From NCBI GenBank assembly GCA_028693165.1, contig JAQUVX010000010.1, forward strand, positions 1 to 64,000: a stretch of DNA of 64,000 bases, written 5' to 3'. Shown here one piece after another: positions 18,332 through 27,520 of the stretch (position 1 is the stretch's first letter; each line of letters starts with the position of its first letter). The DNA comes from Lachnospiraceae bacterium. GTDB lineage: Bacteria > Bacillota > Clostridia > Lachnospirales > Lachnospiraceae. Both the position numbers and the translations under genes were made by a program. The notes under the pieces were generated by a model that saw nothing but the letters and a program-made list of their open reading frames with translations, did no database searches and was not told where the DNA came from.

Positions 18332-19606
18332 TTAAGCCTCATCAATCGCTTTCCCGATATCATGCCGCATATATTTATTCTCAAACTGCACCCACTCGGT
18401 CGCAGCGTAGGCATTGGCTCTGGCCTGCTTCAAATCCCTGCCGGTCGCAGTCACGCCCAGAACACGGCCGCCGTTGGTCACGATATCGCCGTCCGCGTCG
18501 AACTTGCTGCCCGCGTGGAAGACGTAGTAGCCGTCGGTATCCTTGAACCTGTCAAGTCCGCTGATTTTAAAGCCCTTCTCATAATGCTCCGGATAGCCGT
18601 CGGAAGCCAGCACGACGCAGACCGCCGCATTGTCCTCGAATTCGAGATCGATCTGATCCAGGGTGCCGTCGATGCACGCCTCAAACACCTCCACGATGTC
18701 ATTCTTCATGCGCGGCAGAACCACCTGCGTCTCCGGATCGCCGAATCGCGCATTGTACTCCAGCACGCGAGGTCCTTTGGCCGTCAGCATCAGTCCGAAG
18801 AAAATGATTCCCTTGAACTCTCTGCCCTCCGCCTTCATGGCATCCACCGTCGCCTGATATACATACTTTTTGCAGAATGCATCCACCTCATCGGTATAGA
18901 ACGGGCTTGGGGAAAAGGTTCCCATGCCGCCGGTATTCAGTCCCTGATCACCGTCCTGCGCACGCTTGTGATCCTGCGCGGAGGTCATGATCTTGATGGT
19001 CTTTCCATCCACGAACGACAGAACCGACACCTCACGTCCGGTCATAAATTCCTCGATGACAATCCGGTTGCCGGCAGAGCCGAACTGCTTATCCACCATC
19101 AGCTCCTGCACGCCTGCCTTCGCCTCTTCCAGATTCTGGCAGATCAGGACGCCCTTGCCAAGCGCCAGTCCGTCCGCCTTCAGCACGATCGGCATCTTGG
19201 CCGTCTCCAGATATGCAAGCGCCGCCTCGGCAGAATCAAACGTCTCATAAGCCGCCGTCGGAATGTTGTATTTCTTCATCAGATCCTTGGAAAATGCCTT
19301 GGAGCCTTCCAGGATTGCCGCATTGGCGCGCGGTCCGAATGCGCGCAGACCTGCTGCCTCCAGCGCATCCACGGCACCTGCTGCCAGCGGATCATCCGGT
19401 CCCACGATCACCAGATCGATCGCCTGCTCTTTGGCAAATGCTGCCAGCCTGTCAAATTCCATCACACCGATATTCACACACTCTGCCACCTCTGCGATCC
19501 CGGCATTGCCCGGTGCACAGTACAGCTTCTCTACGCTCGGGTTCTGAGCCACCTTCCATGCGATCGCATGTTCGCGGCCACCGCCGCCTACGATGAGTAC
19601 CTTCAT
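18332..19606 (-). CDS. purD: Phosphoribosylamine-glycine ligase
   Basis: Second step of purine synthesis: ATP-dependent ligation of glycine to phosphoribosylamine, giving GAR. The 424 residues have the N-terminal GGGGREHA loop, the ATP-grasp region (VLKADGLALGKGV, then EEFMTGREVSVL) and the metal-binding EYNARFGDPETQ. Last gene of purE-purM-purN-purD, 63 bases after purN, and followed by the operon terminator. Length and motifs are normal. Confidence 0.97.
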   Translation of the reverse strand: MKVLIVGGGGREHAIAWKVAQNPSVEKLYCAPGNAGIAEVAECVNIGVMEFDRLAAFAKEQAIDLVIVGPDDPLAAGAVDALEAAGLRAFGPRANAAILEGSKAFSKDLMKKYNIPTAAYETFDSAEAALAYLETAKMPIVLKADGLALGKGVLICQNLEEAKAGVQELMVDKQFGSAGNRIVIEEFMTGREVSVLSFVDGKTIKIMTSAQDHKRAQDGDQGLNTGGMGTFSPSPFYTDEVDAFCKKYVYQATVDAMKAEGREFKGIIFFGLMLTAKGPRVLEYNARFGDPETQVVLPRMKNDIVEVFEACIDGTLDQIDLEFEDNAAVCVVLASDGYPEHYEKGFKISGLDRFKDTDGYYVFHAGSKFDADGDIVTNGGRVLGVTATGRDLKQARANAYAATEWVQFENKYMRHDIGKAIDEA

Positions 19607-19669
19607 CTGATCCTTCCTCCTCTATCACAGACAGACCGGAATCGCGCCGGTCTGTCCTCTGTCTTTTCG

Positions 19670-20257
19670 TTACGCATTCGCAATCAAATCAATCGCCTTC
19701 GGCAGAATCACCCACTCCGCCTGCTCCATCACTCTGCGCTGCAGCACCTCCGGCGTATCGCCGTCCTGCACTTCCACCGCTTTCTGCAAAATGATCGGGC
19801 CGGTGTCCATGCCGCCGTCCACATAGTGAACCGTCGCTCCGGTCACCTTCACTCCGCGTGCCAGCGCCGCCTCATGAACCTTCAGTCCGTAGTAGCCCAC
19901 TCCGCAAAATGACGGAATCAGGGACGGATGAATGTTGATGATGCGATGCTCGTATTTCTCAATCATCAATTCCGGAATCTTCACGAGAAAGCCAGCCAGC
20001 ACGATCAGATCCAGATGATATGCATCCACCTTCGCCACCAGTGCCTCATTGAACGCCTCCCGATTCTCAAAATCCTTCGGAGAGACGCAGACCGCGTCGA
20101 TGCCATGCTGCTTTGCGCGCTCCAGCGCGTAAGCATTCGGATTGTTGCTGACTACCAGCTCCACCTTTGCATTGGTGATCGCGCCCGTGTCAACCGCATC
20201 CAGAATCGCCTGCAGATTCGTGCCCCCGCCGGACACCATCACACCGACTCTCAGCAT
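19670..20257 (-). CDS. purN: Phosphoribosylglycinamide formyltransferase (folate-dependent)
   Basis: Transfers the formyl group of 10-formyl-THF to GAR. The 195 residues show the N-terminal VSGGGTNLQAI loop, the folate-site NIHPSLIPSF with the catalytic Asn-His, and the HYVDGGMDTGPI segment with the catalytic Asp. Its start overlaps the purM stop by 7 bases, so the two are translationally coupled. The folate need connects with the THF-controlled folT gene at 32 kb. Confidence 0.96.
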   Translation of the reverse strand: MLRVGVMVSGGGTNLQAILDAVDTGAITNAKVELVVSNNPNAYALERAKQHGIDAVCVSPKDFENREAFNEALVAKVDAYHLDLIVLAGFLVKIPELMIEKYEHRIINIHPSLIPSFCGVGYYGLKVHEAALARGVKVTGATVHYVDGGMDTGPIILQKAVEVQDGDTPEVLQRRVMEQAEWVILPKAIDLIANA

Positions 20258-21282
20258 AAGGTCACTCCCTTTTCGCCTCCCTCGATGGAACCAACCACAT
20301 ACGGGGTATCGCCTGCCGCCCGGATCGCTTCCATGGTCTTATCCACGTCAGCCGGGTCCACTGCCAGGATCATGCCCAGCCCCATGTTATAGGTGTTGTA
20401 CATCATTTCTTCTGCGATATTGCCCTTCTTCGCCATCATGGTAAAGATCGCCGGTACCTCGTAGCTGTCCTTCTTCACAACGGCACGGATGCCTTCTTTT
20501 AACATACGCGGAATATTCTCATAGAAACCGCCGCCGGTAATGTGGCTGCATGCCTTGACCGTCACACCTGCGTTTTTGATGCTCTTGAGTGCTTTCACAT
20601 AGATACGGGTCGGGGCAAGCAGTGCCTCGCCAAGTGTTTTGCCCAGCTCATCATAATACACATTCAGTCCCTCGCGGGTCAGTTCGTTCTCAAATACCTT
20701 TCTCACAAGCGAGAAACCATTGCTGTGTACGCCGGTCGATGCCATACCGATCAGCATATCCCCAGCCTGCAGATGCTCACCGGTAATCATATCCTTCTTA
20801 TCGCATACACCAACCGCAAAACCAGCCAGATCATAATCCTCCTCCGGCATCAGTCCCGGATGCTCTGCTGTCTCGCCGCCGATCAGCGCCGCCTCAGACT
20901 GCAGACAGCCCTCCGCAACGCCCTTCACGATATCCGCAATCTTCTCCGGCACGTTCTTGCCGCATGCAATATAGTCCAGGAAGAACAGAGGCTCACCGCC
21001 TGCACAGGCAATGTCGTTCACACACATCGCTACCGCATCAATTCCGATGGTATCATGCTTATCCATGATGATCGACAGCTTTACCTTGGTTCCGCAGCCA
21101 TCTGTACCGGATAACAGAACCGGATCTTCCATCTCTTTGATCTTTGCTAAGGAAAAGGCTCCGGAGAATCCGCCGAGCCCTCCCAAAACCTCTTCACGCA
21201 TGGTCTTCTTCACGTGTTCCTTCATCAGTTCAACTGACTTATAACCTGCTTCAATGTCTACTCCGGCTTTCTTGTAATCCAT
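20251..21282 (-). CDS. purM: Phosphoribosylformylglycinamidine cyclo-ligase
   Basis: ATP-dependent ring closure of FGAM to AIR. The 343 residues carry the family marks YKKAGVDIEAGYK, LLSGTDGCGTKVKLS, CVNDIACAGGEPLFFLDY, GGETAEHPGLM and the C-terminal HITGGGFYENIPRM. Second gene of the operon, 43 bases after purE. Confidence 0.97.
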   Translation of the reverse strand: MDYKKAGVDIEAGYKSVELMKEHVKKTMREEVLGGLGGFSGAFSLAKIKEMEDPVLLSGTDGCGTKVKLSIIMDKHDTIGIDAVAMCVNDIACAGGEPLFFLDYIACGKNVPEKIADIVKGVAEGCLQSEAALIGGETAEHPGLMPEEDYDLAGFAVGVCDKKDMITGEHLQAGDMLIGMASTGVHSNGFSLVRKVFENELTREGLNVYYDELGKTLGEALLAPTRIYVKALKSIKNAGVTVKACSHITGGGFYENIPRMLKEGIRAVVKKDSYEVPAIFTMMAKKGNIAEEMMYNTYNMGLGMILAVDPADVDKTMEAIRAAGDTPYVVGSIEGGEKGVTLC

Positions 21283-21325
21283 GATTCTTCCTCCGTATCA
21301 ATTCTATCTCGTGTATGTGAAAGAG

Positions 21326-21838
21326 TTACATCTGCTTTAAATATTCCTGATAGCCGATGCTGTCAAGCTTCTCGGCCTTCTTCACCACATCGCCCTTTAA
21401 CTTCTCTGCATACGCCTTGACCTGCGCAAGCAGTGCGTCATCGGAAGTCGCCAGCATCTTCGCAGCCAGAATGCCTGCGTTGGCGCCGCCGTTGATCGCC
21501 ACGGTTGCCACCGGAATGCCGGACGGCATCTGAACGATGGAGTACAGGGAGTCCACACCGCCAAGATCGGAGGTCTTCATCGGAATTCCGATGACCGGCA
21601 TCGGGAAGATTGCGGCGCACATACCCGGCAGATGTGCTGCCTTACCGGCTCCTGCGATCATGACCTTGATTCCTTTTCCTTCTGCTGCTTTCGCCCACTC
21701 AAAGAAAATATCCGGCTCCCGGTGTGCAGAAATGATCGTCATCTCATACTCGATTCCGAACTGATCCAGAATCTCTGCTGCTTTCGCCATAATCGGCATA
21801 TCTGAGTCGCTGCCCATCACAATTCCAACTTTTGCCAT
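21326..21838 (-). CDS. purE: N5-carboxyaminoimidazole ribonucleotide mutase
   Basis: Class I PurE (170 residues) moves the carboxyl group of N5-CAIR to C4. The signature MGSDSDMPIM and the SAHREPD motif with the catalytic His are clear, as is AGAGKAAHLPGMCAA. First gene of the operon. A PurK partner, expected for class I PurE, is not in the window. Confidence 0.96.
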   Translation of the reverse strand: MAKVGIVMGSDSDMPIMAKAAEILDQFGIEYEMTIISAHREPDIFFEWAKAAEGKGIKVMIAGAGKAAHLPGMCAAIFPMPVIGIPMKTSDLGGVDSLYSIVQMPSGIPVATVAINGGANAGILAAKMLATSDDALLAQVKAYAEKLKGDVVKKAEKLDSIGYQEYLKQM

Positions 21839-21913
21839 TGTAAGCTCTCCTTTTATTCATTTATTATCTTCACTTATAACTAATTCTTATTAATGAATCA
21901 ATACTTATTAATT

Positions 21914-21942
21914 ATAATACTAAACTTTCTTCCCATCGTCAA
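21914..21942 (-). promoter_or_regulatory. Promoter of the pur operon
   Basis: Minus strand TTGACG (21937-21942), a 17-base spacer and TATTAT (21914-21919). The AT-rich leader of about 75 bases before purE shows neither a purine riboswitch nor a clear PurR box. Confidence 0.6.
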
Positions 21943-22000
21943 TAGGCGAGAACACTATTTTTCCGGCACATGGTTCCATCCCGTTCCGGTGTGCATTTGC

Positions 22001-24070
22001 TCACGTCAGCGCCCGGTTCAGCTCCTCCGTCCCGTCCACCACAAACCGCCCTTCACGAATGACCGGAAGCTCCCTTCCGTCTGCACAGACCGCCGTGACC
22101 TCTCCCAGTTCGGAATACGGAACCGTGATGTCCAGATGACAGCCAAAATACGCCTTCGCCACATCTTCTTTTCTCAAGCTCGAGATCTCGTTGTCCCGGG
22201 CAATCACCTCGCGGCCATCCGGATTGTACATCGGCGTGTCCTCGCTCCAACTGTAGCAGGTATCTCCCACCGCAAAATGTGGCCCCATCTTCTCGGCAAT
22301 CAGGATCGGCAGCTTCTCCACAATCCCGAACCGCTCCGCCATCGCGTAAGCCGTAGTATTCGTTCCGATCGCGAATTCTCCCATCGGCAGGGTCTCATGA
22401 TTCTTTAAGATCTCCTGGCGGATCAGCTTTCTGCCTTCCTCCGGATCAGCAAAATTATCACAGCCATATTCCTTCACCATGCCGTCCTGAAACCGCAGCC
22501 GCAGGTTTCGGAACTGGATGTCGCCCAGATAGACCTTGCTCACCTGCAAAAGTCCCGTCGTTCCCGCAAGCACCGGTGAGGTAAATACCTCGCCCACCGG
22601 AATATTCACGTCCGCAACGCAGTTCTCGAAATTAGTCTCCTTCGTCACATCCTTTAGCGGATGCAGCGATACGCAGATGTCGGTCTGATTGCCGCCGCGC
22701 CCCGTCACGTGCACGTGCTCCGCCTGATCCAGCACCTCGATGATCTTTTGCTGAATCGTCTTATACACCTCATAATCCAACGTATTGATGCGAATCGTCT
22801 CCGCAAAAATCTCCGCGAAATCCGCTCCGATCGCCGGAACCGGGAACGCGATGATCGTAAAGCTGGTCTCATCCCCCGGCAGATACTGGTTGACAATCGG
22901 CATGGATTCGTTGGCGTAGATGATCGTCAGCTCCTCCTGCTTTTTGCTCAGGGAACACGCTTCCGGCTTATTCATCGGTTCAAATCCATCTTCGCCAAAA
23001 GTCTCCACCACCGCCGGTCCCGCATACCAGGAAGCTTCGTTCTTATAGGTCTCGTAAGCCGTGCGCAGAACCGCCAGCTTCCGCTCCTTGAATGCCTTGT
23101 CAAAATAGATCGCCTGATCATAGCGATGGTCATAGTCGTACTGACGGTTCGCCGAACTGCCGTGATAGCCGATCTTCCGGTTTGGACTCTTCGTCACAGA
23201 CCAGGATGCCGCCCGGTACAAAATCGTCTCCAGTCCCATCTCCTTAAACTGCCGGATCGCCGAGCGGATCATCCGCTCAAAGCCCAGCTCGTAGCGGATT
23301 CCTACCGTTTTCTTCTTCGACAGGTCGCGTCCCATCACCTCAAAGCCCTTCCGATAGCCCTCCGTATAAGTTGCCGCCATTTTCTCGATGGTCTCCTCCG
23401 GCAGCGTATTCAAAAATCCGGCGATCTGAAGCTCTGCATCCGAGATATACTCTCCAAACCGATACAGGTAGCGCAGGTCCGCCAGATCCTCTTCCATAAT
23501 GATATCCCGTGCAAAGGACAGCGTCGGATCAAGCTGCTCCCGAATCCGGTAAGTCAGCGTCACATCCGTATAGTCGCTGTGGAACCAGTAGAGCACCGCT
23601 TTCACCGCTCCCGTCTCCGGCGTGCCCTCCTCAAACATATTGTACAGCTCGATCATCGTCTCACACAGAATCGTGATATCCGTCAGGCGGCACTCACAGG
23701 CAAACACGATCGCCTCCCGAAACTGTGCATAAAATGCAGACAGCATCGGGCCAAGCTCTGCGCCAAGTTCTGCTGCCGCATAAGCCGGATTGGCAAAGCT
23801 TTTCTCATAATGCTCCGGCAGAATGTCCGCATACAGACTGTGATTTAACTTCTGGAGTTCTGCCAAATCAAACGCTTCCAGTTCCTCCCGAAGCTGCAGC
23901 CGCGCCAGTTCCTCGATCTGTCCCGCAAATCCGGCCATCCGCACAAAGTATGCACGGTACGGCTCTGCAACCCGATCCTCCCCGGGAATCTGCGCGATCC
24001 GCTCCATCGCCAGATCATAGCGCTCCGTGATCTGTGTATTTTCCTCATTCCATAACTTCTGATATTTCAT
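22001..24070 (-). CDS. M29-family aminopeptidase with a long N-terminal extension
   Basis: Metal-dependent aminopeptidase that removes N-terminal residues from peptides. The C-terminal part has the whole set of M29 ligands in order: Glu494 (PVGEVFTSP), Glu565 (GEFAIGTN), His598 (GPHFAVG), Tyr606, and His645 with Asp647 (GCHLDIT). Known M29 enzymes have about 370-410 residues; this one has 689, with a helical, aromatic-rich N-terminal region of roughly 300 residues in which I recognise no domain. No signal peptide, so it should be cytoplasmic. It is first of a run of minus-strand genes only if the small membrane genes upstream are separate. Confidence 0.87.
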   Translation of the reverse strand: MKYQKLWNEENTQITERYDLAMERIAQIPGEDRVAEPYRAYFVRMAGFAGQIEELARLQLREELEAFDLAELQKLNHSLYADILPEHYEKSFANPAYAAAELGAELGPMLSAFYAQFREAIVFACECRLTDITILCETMIELYNMFEEGTPETGAVKAVLYWFHSDYTDVTLTYRIREQLDPTLSFARDIIMEEDLADLRYLYRFGEYISDAELQIAGFLNTLPEETIEKMAATYTEGYRKGFEVMGRDLSKKKTVGIRYELGFERMIRSAIRQFKEMGLETILYRAASWSVTKSPNRKIGYHGSSANRQYDYDHRYDQAIYFDKAFKERKLAVLRTAYETYKNEASWYAGPAVVETFGEDGFEPMNKPEACSLSKKQEELTIIYANESMPIVNQYLPGDETSFTIIAFPVPAIGADFAEIFAETIRINTLDYEVYKTIQQKIIEVLDQAEHVHVTGRGGNQTDICVSLHPLKDVTKETNFENCVADVNIPVGEVFTSPVLAGTTGLLQVSKVYLGDIQFRNLRLRFQDGMVKEYGCDNFADPEEGRKLIRQEILKNHETLPMGEFAIGTNTTAYAMAERFGIVEKLPILIAEKMGPHFAVGDTCYSWSEDTPMYNPDGREVIARDNEISSLRKEDVAKAYFGCHLDITVPYSELGEVTAVCADGRELPVIREGRFVVDGTEELNRALT

Positions 24071-24087
24071 TCATCCAGTCCTTTCCC

Positions 24088-24408
24088 TCAGCTAACCAGC
24101 CCCACGATAATCATGCTGATCCAGAAGATCAAAAGCACACCGCTGACCGCGATGGCCGCCTTCGCCAGAATGTAATTCATCTCCTTTTCCAGAAAGGAAA
24201 GCCCCCCATACCACAGAGCAAGTACCGAAAACACGATACTGGAAAATCCCCAGGCGGCCATATTTATTCCACCCTGTCCCTGCATGTGGACACTGATCAT
24301 CAGGCTGCACACACAGCAGACCAGAGCCACGACAGCCAGTACAAGGGCGCCCCTGCTTTTCTTTGCGAAGGGTTTCCTGATATAGGAAATCTTCTTATTT
24401 TTCTGCAC
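24088..24408 (-). CDS. Small membrane protein, DUF6142-like
   Basis: A 106-residue protein with a basic N-terminus (KNKKISYIRKPFAKKSRG) and three hydrophobic segments at about residues 20-40, 50-67 and 82-105. The start is a GTG at 24408 with GGAGGAGG 7 bases before. It overlaps the end of the VanZ-like gene by 14 bases and lies 17 bases before the aminopeptidase. From memory the pattern fits DUF6142 of Lachnospiraceae; no function is known to me. Confidence 0.75.
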   Translation of the reverse strand: MQKNKKISYIRKPFAKKSRGALVLAVVALVCCVCSLMISVHMQGQGGINMAAWGFSSIVFSVLALWYGGLSFLEKEMNYILAKAAIAVSGVLLIFWISMIIVGLVS

Positions 24409-24868
24409 GCTTTTTCCTCCTCCTGATCCGGATTTGCTGAACCATGTGGTAAAAAAGATAACCCAGGATACCGCCCAGTGTATTTAAAAACATATCGTCC
24501 ACATCAAAACTCCCCACACGGGAAATCAGCTGCGTCACCTCGATGCAGAGACTGAGGCCAAAGCAGATCAGCGTCATATTGTACCATCTGCGTCCTCTTC
24601 GGCTGACGATCGGCAGGAAAAACCCGCAGGGCATGAAGCCCACCACGTTGCCTGCCACATTCAGCAAAAATGCCTTCATCCCCACCTGGTGTCTATAATA
24701 ATAGAACCGTTTGATCTCTTTAAACGGTTCCAGATTGTATGCGTAGCCTCTTTGCATGGAATCCCGTCCAAAGGACTCTGCAAAGAACAGAAAATAAATC
24801 AAAAACCCCAGATAAACAAGGAACAATATCCAGCCAAGCTTTTGATTCCTGGTTGTATTTTTAATCAT
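24395..24868 (-). CDS. VanZ family membrane protein
   Basis: A 157-residue protein with four membrane segments and the VanZ marks FNLEPFKEI-like YNLEPFKEI, LNVAGNVVGFMPCGFFLP, CFGLSLCIEVTQLI and SFDVDDMFLNTLGGILGY. VanZ proteins are linked to teicoplanin and lipoglycopeptide resistance and to cell envelope processes, but most chromosomal relatives have no known job. The C-terminus is very basic (RIRRRKKR). Confidence 0.88.
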   Translation of the reverse strand: MIKNTTRNQKLGWILFLVYLGFLIYFLFFAESFGRDSMQRGYAYNLEPFKEIKRFYYYRHQVGMKAFLLNVAGNVVGFMPCGFFLPIVSRRGRRWYNMTLICFGLSLCIEVTQLISRVGSFDVDDMFLNTLGGILGYLFYHMVQQIRIRRRKKRAEK

Positions 24869-24927
24869 AATTTCCCCATATATTCCTGAAATTTTGCTGT
24901 CCTCTGTCAGGACGCCAGAAAACTTCA

Positions 24928-24962
24928 GGCAGCGGCTGTCTCCCTTCGGAGCAGACGCTGCC
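24928..24962. other. Strong imperfect hairpin after the 49-residue gene
   Basis: GGCAGCG (24928-24934) pairs with CGCTGCC (24956-24962) and further pairs (CTG/CAG, CTCC/GGAG) close around CTTC. No good T run follows on either strand, so a terminator role is uncertain. Confidence 0.45.
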
Positions 24963-24973
24963 CTCTGTCATCA

Positions 24974-25123
24974 TCAAAATGTGATATCGTTCTTTCTTTT
25001 AAGCAGCGCGCTGCCGCTGATGATCGACAAAATGCCGACCACCAGGCCCGTCACCAGGATGATGACGCCCACTGCAATATCGCAGGCACCCGCTCTCTGC
25101 ATGGTCTTATATACTTTCTCCAT
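24974..25123 (-). CDS. 49-residue single-span membrane protein
   Basis: The frame runs from an ATG at 25123 with GAGGAG 7 bases upstream to a TGA at 24974. The product starts MEKVYKTMQRAGACDIAVGV, has one hydrophobic stretch of about 30 residues (VGVIILVTGLVVGILSIISG) and ends in LLKRKNDITF. Small size, a proper ribosome site, a charged amphipathic start and a continuous membrane segment make it a real gene. It lies 23 bases after pyrE and may be the last gene of the pyr unit. Function unknown. Confidence 0.75.
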   Translation of the reverse strand: MEKVYKTMQRAGACDIAVGVIILVTGLVVGILSIISGSALLKRKNDITF

Positions 25124-25146
25124 AAAGACACTCCTCACTGTGCGTG

Positions 25147-25821
25147 TTACTGTGCACCATACTGCTCATAATATGCATCAATCGCTGCTTTTAACGCATC
25201 GTCAATGACGATTTTTCCCTTGTAAGGCTTGTTGTACAGATGCTCCACCACATCCCCCATCGTCACGATGGCCGTGGTCTTAAAACCATATTTCTCTTCA
25301 ATTTCTTTCAGAGCAGACTTGCTGCCCTGTCCGCGCTCCATGCGGTCCACGGAAACGACCAGACCAAGCACATCCACATCGCCCTGCGCCTTGATGATCG
25401 GCAGTGTCTCCTCGATGGAGGTTCCGGCTGTGGTCACATCCTCGATGATCACCACCTGATCGTGATCTTTGATCGGGCTTCCAAGAAGGATTCCCTTGTC
25501 GCCGTGATCCTTTACCTCTTTGCGGTTGGAGCAGTATTTGATGTCGGCATCGTAGAACTCGCTGATCGCCATGGTGGTTGCCACGGTCAGCGGAATCCCC
25601 TTGTAAGCCGGTCCGAACAGCACATCGAACTCCATGCCGAATGCATTCTGGATTGCCTTCGCATAATACTCACCCAGACGACGCAGCTGTGTACCGGTGC
25701 GGTAAAAGCCGGTATTTACGAAAAACGGAGTCTTTCTTCCACTCTTGGTCACGAAATCGCCAAATTTTAAAACCTCACAATCAATCATGAACTCTATAAA
25801 TTCTTTCTTGTAATCTTCCAT
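25147..25821 (-). CDS. pyrE: Orotate phosphoribosyltransferase
   Basis: Joins orotate to PRPP, giving OMP. The 224 residues contain the PRPP loop VVIIEDVTTAGTSIEE and the family segments SGRKTPFFVNTGFY and LFGPAYKGIPL. Fourth of pyrF-pyrK-pyrD-pyrE, 19 bases after pyrD. Confidence 0.96.
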   Translation of the reverse strand: MEDYKKEFIEFMIDCEVLKFGDFVTKSGRKTPFFVNTGFYRTGTQLRRLGEYYAKAIQNAFGMEFDVLFGPAYKGIPLTVATTMAISEFYDADIKYCSNRKEVKDHGDKGILLGSPIKDHDQVVIIEDVTTAGTSIEETLPIIKAQGDVDVLGLVVSVDRMERGQGSKSALKEIEEKYGFKTTAIVTMGDVVEHLYNKPYKGKIVIDDALKAAIDAYYEQYGAQ

Positions 25822-25840
25822 GGTTCTTCTCCTTTGGTTT

Positions 25841-26743
25841 TTATTTCACGCACCCGATCAGTGTATGGATGTCCTCGATCTGGTTCTTCTTCATATATGC
25901 CTCAATCCCCTCGGCGATCTCCACTGTCGCATAAGGATTGTAGAAATTTGCGGTTCCCACCGACACAGCCGTGGCACCTGCCATGATAAACTCCAGCGCA
26001 TCCTCCGCTGTGGCGATACCGCCCATACCGATGATCGGCACGCTCACGGCATTGGCTACCTGATAGACCATCCGCACCGCCACCGGCTTCACCGCCGGAC
26101 CGGACATGCCGCCGGTCTTGTTAGCAATGGCAAATTGACGCTTGTTGATGTCGATCTTCATACCGGTCAGGGTGTTGATCAGGGAGAGCACATCCGCTCC
26201 GCCTGCCTCCGCCGCCTTCGCCATCACCGTGATATCCGTCACATTCGGACTCAGCTTCATGATGACCGGCTGCTTTGCGTGCTGCTTCACCGCTCTGGTG
26301 ATCGCCTCCACCGCTTTCGGATCCTGTCCGAAGGCGATACCGCCCTCCTTGACATTCGGGCAGGAGATATTGATCTCCAATAAATCCACCGGCTCGTCTG
26401 CCAGCCGCTCCACCACCTCAAGATAATCCTCGGTGGTTCTGCCGCAGACATTGACGATGATCTTCGTGTCATACTGTCTCAAAAATGGCAGATCGCGCTT
26501 TGCAAGCACATCGATACCGGGGTTCTGGAGACCGATGGCGTTGAGCATACCGCCGTAAACCTCCGCAATGCGCGGAGTCGGGTTGCCCGGCCACGGCACA
26601 TTCGCCACACCCTTGGTCACCACAGCGCCAAGGCGGTTTAAATCGACGAATTCACTGTATTCTTCTCCGCTTCCGAAGGTGCCGGAAGCCGTCATCACCG
26701 GATTCTTGAGCTCCACACCGGCCAGATTCACTTTTGTATTCAT
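25841..26743 (-). CDS. pyrD: Dihydroorotate dehydrogenase, class 1B catalytic subunit
   Basis: FMN enzyme oxidising dihydroorotate to orotate, working with PyrK and NAD. The 300 residues show the class 1 marks MTASGTFGSGEEY, NISCPNVKEGG with the catalytic Cys and IIGMGGIATAEDALEF. The ATG at 26743 shares its A with the pyrK stop codon (TGATG), showing tight coupling; a longer frame upstream runs through pyrK and is a shadow. Confidence 0.96.
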   Translation of the reverse strand: MNTKVNLAGVELKNPVMTASGTFGSGEEYSEFVDLNRLGAVVTKGVANVPWPGNPTPRIAEVYGGMLNAIGLQNPGIDVLAKRDLPFLRQYDTKIIVNVCGRTTEDYLEVVERLADEPVDLLEINISCPNVKEGGIAFGQDPKAVEAITRAVKQHAKQPVIMKLSPNVTDITVMAKAAEAGGADVLSLINTLTGMKIDINKRQFAIANKTGGMSGPAVKPVAVRMVYQVANAVSVPIIGMGGIATAEDALEFIMAGATAVSVGTANFYNPYATVEIAEGIEAYMKKNQIEDIHTLIGCVK

Positions 26744-27507
26744 CACAGCTCCACCTCCTGCGCCAGGAACACCGGGCCATCCTTGCAGATGCGCTTGTTG
26801 TGCACCTGGGAATGTTCGTCCACGTCCTTCGACTGGCACACGCAGGCCAGGCAGGCTCCGATTCCGCAGGCCATCTTCTCTTCCAGCGACAGCCAGCACT
26901 CGATGCCCTGTTCCTCGGCGTAAGCCTTCAGAGCGCGCAGCATCGGGGTCGGGCCGCAGGCGTAGATCACATCAGCCGTCAGACCGTTGGCTTTGATTGC
27001 ATCGATGACATTGCCCTTTGTGCCGGCGCTTCCGTCCTCGGTCGCCACATAGACCTTGCCGAAGGGCTCGAATTCGTCCTTCAGAAACAGCACGTCACGG
27101 TAGCCTAACACCATCTGTCGCTCACAGTCAAGCTGCTTTGCCAGCTCCAGCATCGGCGGAATCCCGATGCCGCCGCCGATCAGGAATGCTTTCTTGTTCT
27201 TTTTCGTAAAGCCGTTGCCCAGCGGGCCGAGAATCGTGATGTCATCTCCCGCCTGATAAGTCGAAAACTCATCGGTTCCTGCACCGACCACACGGTACAC
27301 GATCCGCACTCTGCCCTGCGCCTTGTCCACTTCACACAGACTGATCGGACGTGGGAGCAGCTTGCTGGCATCGTTTGTGTAGACCGAGATAAACTGTCCC
27401 GGTTTCGCCGCCTTTGCCACCGGCTCCGCCTGAATCCACATACTGAAAATATCTTCGGTCAGCGCTTCCTGGCTGACCACCTTTGCTGTCAGTTTGGTCT
27501 TTTCCAT
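26743..27507 (-). CDS. pyrK: Dihydroorotate dehydrogenase electron transfer subunit
   Basis: FAD and [2Fe-2S] subunit (254 residues) that passes electrons from PyrD to NAD. The FAD site is RPISLCEV, the NAD-binding loop is GGGIGIPPMLELAK, and the cluster cysteines lie in EEKMACGIGACLACVC and later NKRICKDGP. Start at 27507, 13 bases after pyrF. Confidence 0.95.
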   Translation of the reverse strand: MEKTKLTAKVVSQEALTEDIFSMWIQAEPVAKAAKPGQFISVYTNDASKLLPRPISLCEVDKAQGRVRIVYRVVGAGTDEFSTYQAGDDITILGPLGNGFTKKNKKAFLIGGGIGIPPMLELAKQLDCERQMVLGYRDVLFLKDEFEPFGKVYVATEDGSAGTKGNVIDAIKANGLTADVIYACGPTPMLRALKAYAEEQGIECWLSLEEKMACGIGACLACVCQSKDVDEHSQVHNKRICKDGPVFLAQEVEL

Positions 27508-27520
27508 GCTTTCCTCCCGC

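Noticed and set aside
18224-19912. Plus-strand open frame of 562 codons opposite purD/purN
   Set aside because: It lies antisense to purD and the end of purN, starts inside the terminator region, has no ribosome site and encodes a Leu/His/Arg-rich sequence typical of an antisense shadow.
21839-21942. Purine riboswitch before purE
   Set aside because: The leader is short and AT-rich and lacks the paired loops of the class.
22661-23848. Plus-strand open frame of 395 codons opposite the M29 gene
   Set aside because: Antisense to a gene with all catalytic residues; composition is that of a shadow.
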